A stretch of DNA of 64,000 bases from Gemmatimonadaceae bacterium (GTDB taxonomy: Bacteria > Latescibacterota > UBA2968 > UBA8231): NCBI GenBank assembly GCA_026706075.1, contig JAPOZM010000069.1, forward strand, positions 19,415 through 83,414, given 5' to 3'. The notes under the pieces are model-generated. The model did no database searches. It saw only the letters and a list, made by a program, of their open reading frames with translations, and was not told the DNA's origin. This document shows, piece after piece, positions 31,021-38,766 of this stretch; the stretch's first letter is position 1; every line of letters starts with the position of its first letter. The translations under genes and the position numbers were made by a program.

Positions 31021-31333
31021 TGGAGTTACCCACCGCGCCGGGTCGTGGCCAACCGACGCCGGCAGGCCACGCACCCCGAGCTCGTGCATCAACCGGGCGA
31101 CACGCTTGCGGCTGACACCCCACCCTTGCTCGGCCAACTCGGCCTGGATCCTCGGCGCCCCGTAGGTGCCTCGGGACCGTTGGTGAATCTGCTCGACGCG
31201 GGGCCGGAGCCCGGCATCGGCCCGGGCGCGATCCGAAGGCGGGCGCCGCCGCCAAGCGTAGTAGCCGCTGGAGGAGACCTTCAGGACACGGCCACATGGT
31301 GGCCACCGGGAAGTCGGCCTGGCGCGCTATCAC
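31021..31333 (-). pseudogene. IS3-family transposase OrfB remnant (frameshifted, 3'-truncated)
   Basis: VIARQADFPVATM then (other frame) GTYGAPRIQAELAEQGWGVSRKRVARLMHELGVRGLPA; the DDE catalytic core is missing. Confidence 0.75.
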
Positions 31334-31683
31334 GAACTCGTAAACGGGCCGGACCCCGGGTCGGCCTCGCGAGCGAACCAGGCCGTGGCTCTTGCCAGGA
31401 TCTCCCGTTCGGTCCGCAGTTGCTTGTTCTCCCGGTGCAGACGGCGCAGCTCCTCTTGCTCGGAGCGGCTCGGGCCATCGCGACGGATCCCTTCATTGCG
31501 GTCGGCCTGGACCACCCAGTTACGGATCGTCGGGCCCAAGGGCTCGAACTCCCAGGCCAGGGCCTCCGGACTCCGGCCCGCCCGGACCAGTTCGACCATC
31601 TGCTGCCGGAACTCCGGCGGGTACGGCGCACGCTTCGGCATGGTGGGACACCTCCCTTTTCTCCAAAGAGATGGGGTGTCCAT
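31330..31683 (-). CDS. IS3-family transposase OrfA
   Basis: MPKRAPYPPEFRQQMVELVRAGRSPEALAWEFEPLGPTIRNWV...LRRLHRENKQLRTEREILARATAWFA. Confidence 0.85.
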   Translation of the reverse strand: MDTPSLWRKGRCPTMPKRAPYPPEFRQQMVELVRAGRSPEALAWEFEPLGPTIRNWVVQADRNEGIRRDGPSRSEQEELRRLHRENKQLRTEREILARATAWFAREADPGSGPFTSS

Positions 31684-31820
31684 GAAAGCGGGTCAACTCC
31701 AACCACCAGAACCTGCAAGGAAGCCTCCGGGCTCGCCTACGCGGTGCGAACTCGCGTCCAGCAAGTCACCCTCGCCTCATGGTTCGGTCCCCAGGAAACC
31801 CCCGGCCGGACCCGGTGCTG

Positions 31821-31910
31821 GACGGAGTCGATCAGCCGGTGGAGCTGGTCACGGCCGGGACCTACGCCGACTTCGGGCGGGAGATCCTGTAGGGCGGGAC
31901 CCCTCTCAGA
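31821..31910. repeat. 90-bp direct repeat, right copy
   Basis: See 28600..28689. Confidence 0.95.
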
Positions 31911-33129
31911 TCACCCTCCACCAGGGCGCGGCGAGCACGTCGGGCGCGACCCAGTCCAGCAGGTCGCCGCCGTGCAGCAGCAGGCCGGAGCGGACTCGCT
32001 CTCCGTACTCGGCTCGGAAGGTGCGCAGGTGGGCCGCGTCCCGGAGGCGGGGCCTCGTCGTCGCCTTGACCTCGATGGGCAGCAGGCGGCCCCCCACCTC
32101 GATCACGAAGTCCACCTCCTCGCCGATCGTGGTCCGCCAGTAGAAGACCTCGGCGCCGTCGAGGCGGGTATCCCGCCAGGCCACGAGGTCGTTGAGCACC
32201 AGGTTCTCCAGGTGCGGGCCCCGGGGCCTTGCCTCCTGGGCCAGGTGCAGGGCCACCCCGGTGTCGCCCCAGTAGACCTTGGGCGACTTGATCAGCCGCT
32301 TGGTGCGGTTCACGGCGTACGCGGGAAGCCGCACCAGCAGGTACGATGTCTCCAGCAGGTTGAGATACCGGTGCACCGTCGGCTGCGGCAGCGCCACGTC
32401 GCGGCCGAGCTCCGCCTGGTTGAGGAGGTGGCCCAGGCGCAGGCAGGCGGCCCTCATGACCCGGCGGAAGTCGGGCAGCGCGGAGATGGAGGAGAGGCCC
32501 TGCAGATCCCGCTCGAGGTAGGTGCGCACGTACCCGTCGAACCAGACCGCCCTCTCGCGGCCCGGCTTCAACTGAAGGGCCGGGGAGGGGAAGCCGCCGC
32601 GACGGGCCAGGGCCCGCCAGTCCTCCGGCTCGGCGGACTCGGCGGCGATCAGGTCGGGCCAGTCCTCGTCCCTGGCGTTGAGCAACTCCTCCCACAGGCC
32701 CCCCCGCCCCAGGCCCTGCTGCTCCCGCCGGGTCATGGGCCAGAGGGTCAGGTAGCTGGCGCGGCCGGCGAGGGACTCGGAGACCCGGCGCATGAGCAGC
32801 AGGTTGGCCGAGCCCGTGAGCAGGAACCTCCCCGGCCGCCGCTGTCGATCGATGGCTCTCTTCACCGCCCGCAGCAGGTCCGGCTCCCGCTGCACCTCGT
32901 CGATGGTCACCGGCTGACGGCCTCCCAGCAGCGCTTCGGGGTCGCGGCGGGCCTGGTCCAGGGGGTCGAGATCGTCGAGGGAGAAGAACCGGCGCCTTCC
33001 CGGGGTCAACTCCTGGGCGAGGGTGCTTTTACCCGTCTGCCGGGCGCCCGTGACCACCACGGCCGGCATGGCGCGGAGACGATCCTGCAGGCTCGGCAGG
33101 ACCATTCGTGGCAGGGCGATCGAATTCAC
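31906..33129 (-). CDS. AAA ATPase, DUF4143-type ATP-binding protein
   Basis: VVVTGARQTGKSTLAQEL Walker A, FFSLDDLDPLDQAR, VTIDEVQREPDLLRAVK, FLLTGSANLLLM; C-term VDFVIEVGGRLLPIEVKATTRP; GTG start. Confidence 0.93.
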   Translation of the reverse strand: MNSIALPRMVLPSLQDRLRAMPAVVVTGARQTGKSTLAQELTPGRRRFFSLDDLDPLDQARRDPEALLGGRQPVTIDEVQREPDLLRAVKRAIDRQRRPGRFLLTGSANLLLMRRVSESLAGRASYLTLWPMTRREQQGLGRGGLWEELLNARDEDWPDLIAAESAEPEDWRALARRGGFPSPALQLKPGRERAVWFDGYVRTYLERDLQGLSSISALPDFRRVMRAACLRLGHLLNQAELGRDVALPQPTVHRYLNLLETSYLLVRLPAYAVNRTKRLIKSPKVYWGDTGVALHLAQEARPRGPHLENLVLNDLVAWRDTRLDGAEVFYWRTTIGEEVDFVIEVGGRLLPIEVKATTRPRLRDAAHLRTFRAEYGERVRSGLLLHGGDLLDWVAPDVLAAPWWRVI

Positions 33130-33162
33130 GCCGTGAATGATATCTATTCACGATGTGAATAG
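33124..33162. promoter_or_regulatory. Two tandem palindromes (ATTCAC-N3-GTGAAT) at the DUF4143 gene start
   Basis: ATTCACGCCGTGAAT (33124..33138) and CTATTCACGATGTGAATAG (33144..33162), centres 22 bp apart, first overlapping the GTG start codon. Confidence 0.75.
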
Positions 33163-33260
33163 CAACTCCTTTCAGAAGGAGCGCCCGAGCCGCGCTTGTG
33201 GCCGTGGCCGCGTCGATCCACACTGGAAAGACGAGTAGCGCCGCGCCGAAGGCGGCTCCG

Positions 33261-33932
33261 TCAGGGCGCCCGATCCTTCGGAAACCAGGTGACCCTCGGC
33301 GGGCCCGTCGAGGTGCTGCGGCGCTCCTCCATCATCTCCCGCAGGGTCTCCCGGGCGCCGCCGACGATGGGGTCGCCGTGCCCGGGCAGGAGGCTCTCGA
33401 AGTCGAGGTCGAGCAGGTGGGACAGGCTCTCCCAGGGCCGTGGATGGCCGTTGGGGTGGCCGCCGAGGGGGATGCCTCCCGGCGCCCACTTGGCGGTGGT
33501 GCCCAGGGCGTCGCCCACGAAGAGGAGGCCCCCGTGCCGCGGGGAGAGCAGGGCCTGCTCGCCGCGGGTGAGGCCGGGGACGCCGACGGCGCGCAGGCCG
33601 CAGGGCAGCTCGTCGCCGTCGCCGTAAGGCTCCCAGCGGTCCAGGTCCTCGACCATGCAGGCGTCCTCGGCGGGCAGGTAGATCGGAGCCCCGGTGCGGG
33701 CGGCGAAGAGCCGGGCCGAGCGCTCGTGCCAGCCCACGGTGAGCACGATGGCCCGCACGTCCCCGGCCTCGGCGATCGGCTGGAGGGCGCTCCACTCGAC
33801 CGGATCGATGAGGACGCTGCCGGCCTCCGTGCGCAGCCACCAGGACTCAAGGGACCAGACCTCCGGCCAGACGATCCGCCACTGGAACAGTCCGGGCAGG
33901 ACCTCCTTCATCGCCTCACCCCCGGTCAGCAT
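33261..33932 (-). CDS. MBL-fold metallo-hydrolase-like protein
   Basis: GSVLIDPVEW, HERSARLFAARTG, LFVGDALGTTAKW, LLPGHGDPIVGGA. Confidence 0.8.
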   Translation of the reverse strand: MLTGGEAMKEVLPGLFQWRIVWPEVWSLESWWLRTEAGSVLIDPVEWSALQPIAEAGDVRAIVLTVGWHERSARLFAARTGAPIYLPAEDACMVEDLDRWEPYGDGDELPCGLRAVGVPGLTRGEQALLSPRHGGLLFVGDALGTTAKWAPGGIPLGGHPNGHPRPWESLSHLLDLDFESLLPGHGDPIVGGARETLREMMEERRSTSTGPPRVTWFPKDRAP

Positions 33933-33938
33933 GATCCC

Positions 33939-34370
33939 TCAGGGACGCTCCCAGGACGCCATCGGTCCGGGGACGACGACGAGACAGGGGTGCGGCTCGG
34001 GGCGGGCAACTCCCCGCAGCCGCTCGAAAGCCTCGGGAGCGCGCCCCTCGAGCTTGGCCGCCAGGTGATCCCGCTCGTGCAACAGCTGGCCCTCGGTCAC
34101 CTCCATGGGCGCCGCGGGCGACGCCGGGCCGAGGATCCGGCCGCGGTCGAAGCGGTATCCCCGGCGGTCGGCCTCCTCGCACACGGCCCGCAGATAGGCG
34201 GCGACGGCGGCAGCCGGCGCCGGATGGGCGCGGAAGCGCTCGAGCTGCGGGTGGCTGCGGTAGCCGCGGGTGGCGCCGGCGATCACCTTCTGGGCGAGGA
34301 GTCCCTCGCGCCAGAGGGCCAGGAGCCCCTTCCGGTCCAGGTACCGCGGGTGGAGTGACCAGAGGCGCAT
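33939..34370 (-). CDS. Pyrimidine dimer DNA glycosylase/endonuclease V family protein
   Basis: MRLWSLHPRYLDRKGLLALWREGLLAQKVIAG...GYRSHPQLERF. Confidence 0.8.
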   Translation of the reverse strand: MRLWSLHPRYLDRKGLLALWREGLLAQKVIAGATRGYRSHPQLERFRAHPAPAAAVAAYLRAVCEEADRRGYRFDRGRILGPASPAAPMEVTEGQLLHERDHLAAKLEGRAPEAFERLRGVARPEPHPCLVVVPGPMASWERP

Positions 34371-34392
34371 GCTGCAAGGCCGTCGGCCGTTG

Positions 34393-35616
34393 TCAGGCCG
34401 GTCGGCCCTCGGCCGCCAACTCCCCCAGCGCCCCCAGGAGCAGGTCGATCTCCTCCTCGAGGTGGAAGAAGCAGACGCTGGCGCGCAGGCCCTCCACGGT
34501 GTGGGGCAGCGGCTTGATGACGATGTTCCAGCGCTCCTGCAGGGCCGCCGTCAGGTCCGCCCCCGTCCAGCCCCGCAGGCCGAAGCTGACCAGGGCCGCC
34601 GAGTCCTCCGCGCTCCGCGGCGTGTACAGCTCGGCGCCGTCGATCCGGGCCAGTCCCGCCTTGAGCCGGTCCGTCAGCTCGCGCAGGCGGGACCAGACCG
34701 CCTCCGGGCCGATCTCCTGGAGCCAGTCGGCCGCCGCCGCCCAGGCGTGGACCAGCGGCCACGACCAGGGGCCGTACTGGAAGCGCTGGGCCGTGTCGGG
34801 CAGCTCGAAGGTGTCGCTCTCGAAGTCGAGCCACTTCTCGGCGCGGCAGCCGGCGTAGGTGACCTCGATGTCGTGGAGCTTCTCGCGGCGGACCCACAGG
34901 GCGCCGGCGGCGTAGGGCGAGAACATCCACTTGTAGGAGAGGAGGCCGGCGAAGTCGCAGCCCAGGTCGCGGAGCCGGTAGGGCACGGCGCCGCAGGAGT
35001 GGGCCAGGTCGAGGAAGGAGGGGATGCCGCGCTCCCGGGCCAGGCCGCACAGGGGCTCCGCCGGGAAGCGGAAGCCCATGTCGGTGGTCACGTGGCTCAG
35101 GGCCAGGAGCCGGGTCCGCGGCGTCAGGGCGGCGTCGGCGGCGGCCATCAGCTCCTCCCGGTCCTCGGCCAGGGGCAGCTTCACCACCTCGACGCCGAGG
35201 CGCTCCCGCAGGTGCAGGCTGGGCAGCAGCAGGGCCGCCTCCTCGTTGTCGGAGATGACGATCCGGTCGCCGGCCTCCCACGGGAGGCCGCGGAGCACCG
35301 TGTGGAAGGCCTCGCTCACGCCGCGCATGACGGCCAGCTCGTCGGCGTCGGCGTCGAAGTAGCGCGCCAGGCGCTCCATGGAGCGGCGGCGGCGGGGGTA
35401 CTCCTCTTCCGGGTAGATGATGTGCATGGGGCCGCGAGCCAGCAGCTCCTCCATGAGCCGCATGTGCTCGCGCGCCACCGGCTCCGGCGTGATCGATACG
35501 CCGCCGTTCTGGAACCAGACGTAGTTGGCCAGGGCCGGGAACTGGGCCCGCACCGCGGCCACGTCGATTGCGGCGGCGGCCGGCGTGGAGGGGGCCGGCT
35601 CGGCGGATGCGCTCAA
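34393..35616 (-). CDS. Aminotransferase class V (isopenicillin-N epimerase-like)
   Basis: WFQNGGVSITP, LSHVTTDMGFRFP, FLDLAHSCGAVPYRL, LLSYKWMFSPYAAGALWV; TTG start overlapping upstream stop. Confidence 0.88.
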   Translation of the reverse strand: MSASAEPAPSTPAAAAIDVAAVRAQFPALANYVWFQNGGVSITPEPVAREHMRLMEELLARGPMHIIYPEEEYPRRRRSMERLARYFDADADELAVMRGVSEAFHTVLRGLPWEAGDRIVISDNEEAALLLPSLHLRERLGVEVVKLPLAEDREELMAAADAALTPRTRLLALSHVTTDMGFRFPAEPLCGLARERGIPSFLDLAHSCGAVPYRLRDLGCDFAGLLSYKWMFSPYAAGALWVRREKLHDIEVTYAGCRAEKWLDFESDTFELPDTAQRFQYGPWSWPLVHAWAAAADWLQEIGPEAVWSRLRELTDRLKAGLARIDGAELYTPRSAEDSAALVSFGLRGWTGADLTAALQERWNIVIKPLPHTVEGLRASVCFFHLEEEIDLLLGALGELAAEGRPA

Positions 35617-36371
35617 GAGTCCAGGCCCCAGAGCCGCCGGCGCTCCTCGGGCCAGTCTTCCCATTCGGGGTTCAGCTGCATCACCGCCTTCACGTCTCGC
35701 TTGCGGCCTCCCGGCGGGAAGTAGTTCCAGCCCATGGCCCGCCGCGGACCGGCGCCGGTCTTGAGGCCGGTGGCGTGCCAGCAGGAGGGCGTCCAGATCA
35801 GGGTCCAGCGGGGGTCGAGCACGACCTCCACCTCCTGCGGGTGGCGGGCGTAGCAGTGCTCGGGGGGCTCCTCGTGGTTGCCGGTGGCCAGCTCGAGCTG
35901 CATCAGCTCGGCCTCCACCTCGTCGCGGGAGCGGTGGTGGCTGCCGGGCAGCACCCGCAGGGGCGCGTTGCTGGCGTCGTGGCGGTCGAGGGCGGTGCGG
36001 AAGGAGACCTGGCGCACGTCGGGCCCGCCGTCGACGTGCCAGTAGACCTGCCGGATCGACCGCCCCTGGGAGGCGTCGCCGATACCGCAGGCGCCCACGT
36101 GCAGGTCCTCCGCGCCGAGGATGCGCCGCGCCGCCTCCAGCAGGATCGGGCTCTCCACCATCTTCAGCAGGGGCTCGCCGATCATCAGGAACTGGCAGGC
36201 CAGGCGGTTGCAGCCGGGGAACTCGGTCTGCGCCCACACCGGCTCCACCTCCTGCTGGCGCGCGTCGACCTCGCGCACCCCCTCGGCGCCGAGGGGATTG
36301 GGGACGAAGAAGAAGCCGTTGCGCTCGAAGTGAGCCAGCTGCGCGTCGGTGATGCCGATGGCCCCGTCCAT
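35613..36371 (-). CDS. Phytanoyl-CoA dioxygenase family protein
   Basis: QLAHFERNGFFFVPNPL, YWHVDGGPDVRQVSF, LRVLPGSHH, WTPSCWHATG. Confidence 0.85.
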   Translation of the reverse strand: MDGAIGITDAQLAHFERNGFFFVPNPLGAEGVREVDARQQEVEPVWAQTEFPGCNRLACQFLMIGEPLLKMVESPILLEAARRILGAEDLHVGACGIGDASQGRSIRQVYWHVDGGPDVRQVSFRTALDRHDASNAPLRVLPGSHHRSRDEVEAELMQLELATGNHEEPPEHCYARHPQEVEVVLDPRWTLIWTPSCWHATGLKTGAGPRRAMGWNYFPPGGRKRDVKAVMQLNPEWEDWPEERRRLWGLDS

Positions 36372-36373
36372 GC

Positions 36374-37450
36374 TCAGGCCCTCGCCACCGTCAGCTCGTC
36401 CAGCTTCGCCTCGTCCAGCTCGACGCCGAGGCCCGGCCCCTCGAAGGGGGTCAGGTAGCTGCCCTCGGCCTTCACCCTCTCCTTCGCCGGCGAGGCCATG
36501 TAGAGGACGGGGCCCATGGGGTCGCAGGGCAGCTGCACCTGGGGCGAGGTGATCCCCACGGAGACCTGGGCGCTCACGCCGAGGGTCGACTCCTGGTCGG
36601 TGCCGATGAGGCACTTCAGGCCCATCGCCTCGGCCACGGACATGATGCGCTTGATGTGGGTCGGCCCGCCGGAGACGCAGGCGAGGTTGAAGGCGGTGCA
36701 GGCGCCGCTGTCGGCCGCCTCCCAGGCCTGGCGCAGGGAGCCGATGTGCCAGGTCACGGGCAGGTCGACGCGTTTCGTGAACTCGGCGCTGGTCCGCATG
36801 TCCCAGCTCGGCTGCTCGAAGTGGAAGGGCTCGTGACGGCGCAGCCGGTCGCCGTAGCGCAGCACCTCCTGCCAGTCGGAGAACCGGCCCGAGAAGTCGA
36901 GGGACTTGAGGCGGATGCTGTCGCCGTGCCTCGACTTCATCTCGGTGAGGAAGCGGTCGTCGAGCTCGGAGTCGCCGGAGACGTAGAACCGAAAGAGGTG
37001 GTGGCCGAGGTCGACGAGGCGCTGCAGGTAGGAGCCGGCCTGCTCGAAGTCCTCCTGCACCTGGCGGCCCCAGATCGGGTAGCAGCAGTAGAGACGGTCG
37101 CGCACCTTGCCGCCGAGCATCTGGTAGGCGGGCACGCCCTGCACCTTGCCGTTGAGGTCGTAGAGGGCCAGGTCGACGGCGGAGGCCACGTGGGCGTTGG
37201 AGACGGTGGAGCCCCACGGGCGGCCCCTCATGAAGTCGTTGATCTCGTTGATGCGGCGGGCGTCCATGCCCTTGAGCTGCTCGTTGAGCTGCCCCGCCAG
37301 GGCGGGCACGTCGTCGCACCTGCTGTCCGACGCCTCGCCGAGGCCGACGGGGCCGTCGTCGACGTGGAGCTTGAGGATGACGTGCCCCGAGAGCATCCCG
37401 TGGTAGCGCGGCGTCTCGATCTGGATGAGCTCGATCTTCTGGATCTTCAC
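36374..37450 (-). CDS. Mandelate racemase/enolase superfamily enzyme
   Basis: MKIQKIELIQIETP, AVDLALYDLNGKVQGVPAYQMLGGKVRDRL, HFEQPSW. Confidence 0.9.
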   Translation of the reverse strand: MKIQKIELIQIETPRYHGMLSGHVILKLHVDDGPVGLGEASDSRCDDVPALAGQLNEQLKGMDARRINEINDFMRGRPWGSTVSNAHVASAVDLALYDLNGKVQGVPAYQMLGGKVRDRLYCCYPIWGRQVQEDFEQAGSYLQRLVDLGHHLFRFYVSGDSELDDRFLTEMKSRHGDSIRLKSLDFSGRFSDWQEVLRYGDRLRRHEPFHFEQPSWDMRTSAEFTKRVDLPVTWHIGSLRQAWEAADSGACTAFNLACVSGGPTHIKRIMSVAEAMGLKCLIGTDQESTLGVSAQVSVGITSPQVQLPCDPMGPVLYMASPAKERVKAEGSYLTPFEGPGLGVELDEAKLDELTVARA

Positions 37451-37456
37451 GGTCTC

Positions 37457-38650
37457 CTATCCCCTCTCGATGTTGGGCGGCGGCGCCGCGGCCTCCCATT
37501 CGGGACCGGCCAGGGACGTTGCCAGGGTGCGGGCCACGCTCACCGCATGGGCGCAGGTCGCCTCCTCGGTGACGCAGTAGATCTGGTAGCAGTAGGCCAG
37601 GGTGCCGAAGCGGTCGGCGAGGTTGGCGAAGCAGCCTGCGCCGCTCAGGGGCGTGGCGCGCTCGATGGGGGTCACCCGCCAGTCCGAGTTCAGCGACAAC
37701 AGGCCCGCGTCGACGCGCTCCGCCAGCTCGCGGCGGTCCGGGTCGGCGAACCACTCCGGGGCCATGGGGTTCAGCTTGTGGGCGCGAACGTCCTGGTAGT
37801 GGGTGTGGAGCTCCAGGTAGGAGAGCGGCCGCAGGCCCTCGGCGTACTCCCACAGCATGCGGGTCTCGGCCGGAGCGGCCTCGCCCGCCAGCAGGCGGCC
37901 GAAGCTGAACATGGGCACCTCGCCGTCGCCGTTGGTGCACGACCGCCCGCCGGCGGTGCCGTCGGGGTTGGGCAGGGGCACGAAGGCGAAGCGGAAGCGC
38001 TCGAGGAGCCGCCGCGTCAGGGCGCTGCCGTCGGTGAGCCAGTGGGCGATGGTCAGCACCGGGTGGGCGGCCGGCTCGGCGGGCTGCATCGTCGCCCCGA
38101 TGAGGATGGTGTCGGCGGCGGCGCCCGTCGACTCCAGGGCCATGATCGGCCGGCTCTGGCAGGTGCGGCCGATCTCGCGGACCTCGAAGGGACCCGAGGC
38201 GGCCAGCATCCCCATCTCGTCGTAGATCTCGCGGACGCTGGCGTAGGGCTTGTTGGCGACCCGCACTTCCTCGCCCGGCCCCAGGCGGATCTTCAGGTCC
38301 ACGTGGGAGCCTTCGGCGTGCTCGGTGTCGCGGGCCGGGATCGGCCGCCAGCGGCAGCGCCGGAAGAGCCAGTACGGCGGCGCCATGTACGCGGCGCCGC
38401 TGGTCTCGGTGAACCGGAACCGCAGCCCCACGGTGCGGCGCTGGTCCACGTGGGAGACCAGGCGCACGTGGCAGGCGTACTCGCGGGGCACCCCGGCGCC
38501 GCCGAAGTGCTCCTCCAGGGCTTCGAGGAACCAGTCCGGCACGGGCTCGGGCAGGGGCAGGGCCTCGAAGGCGTCCTGGCCCGTGGGCCGGATCTCGCCG
38601 GCGCTGCCGCCCTCGAAGCCGGCGTCGACGCGGATGGACGTGTCGCTCAT
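37457..38650 (-). CDS. M14-family zinc carboxypeptidase-like protein
   Basis: ILIGATMQPAEPAAHPVLTIAHWL, FAFVPLPNPDGTAGGR, LSYLELHTHYQ. Confidence 0.75.
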   Translation of the reverse strand: MSDTSIRVDAGFEGGSAGEIRPTGQDAFEALPLPEPVPDWFLEALEEHFGGAGVPREYACHVRLVSHVDQRRTVGLRFRFTETSGAAYMAPPYWLFRRCRWRPIPARDTEHAEGSHVDLKIRLGPGEEVRVANKPYASVREIYDEMGMLAASGPFEVREIGRTCQSRPIMALESTGAAADTILIGATMQPAEPAAHPVLTIAHWLTDGSALTRRLLERFRFAFVPLPNPDGTAGGRSCTNGDGEVPMFSFGRLLAGEAAPAETRMLWEYAEGLRPLSYLELHTHYQDVRAHKLNPMAPEWFADPDRRELAERVDAGLLSLNSDWRVTPIERATPLSGAGCFANLADRFGTLAYCYQIYCVTEEATCAHAVSVARTLATSLAGPEWEAAAPPPNIERG

Positions 38651-38766
38651 GGAGCCGAAAGATTGGTGAATCACCCCGCCGGCTCAAGGCGGGGGGCGCC
38701 ACTGGACGGCGCCGCCCGGGCGCGGCTGATTCCTCCTCCCCTTCCCCGCTGGCCAATGGAGACCCC

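Larger units (their letters stand above)
31021..31701 (-). mobile_element. Internally deleted, decayed IS3-family-like element
   Basis: OrfA-like ORF, orfB N-terminal remnant with frameshift and truncation, imperfect terminal inverted repeats (TGGAGTTACCCAC... / ...GCGGGTCAACTCCA). Confidence 0.65.

Noticed and set aside
30805-31137. ORF 30805..31137 (-) as a novel 110-aa gene
   Set aside because: Its N-terminal half is the orfB transposase remnant and the rest is out-of-frame sequence over the patatin gene start.
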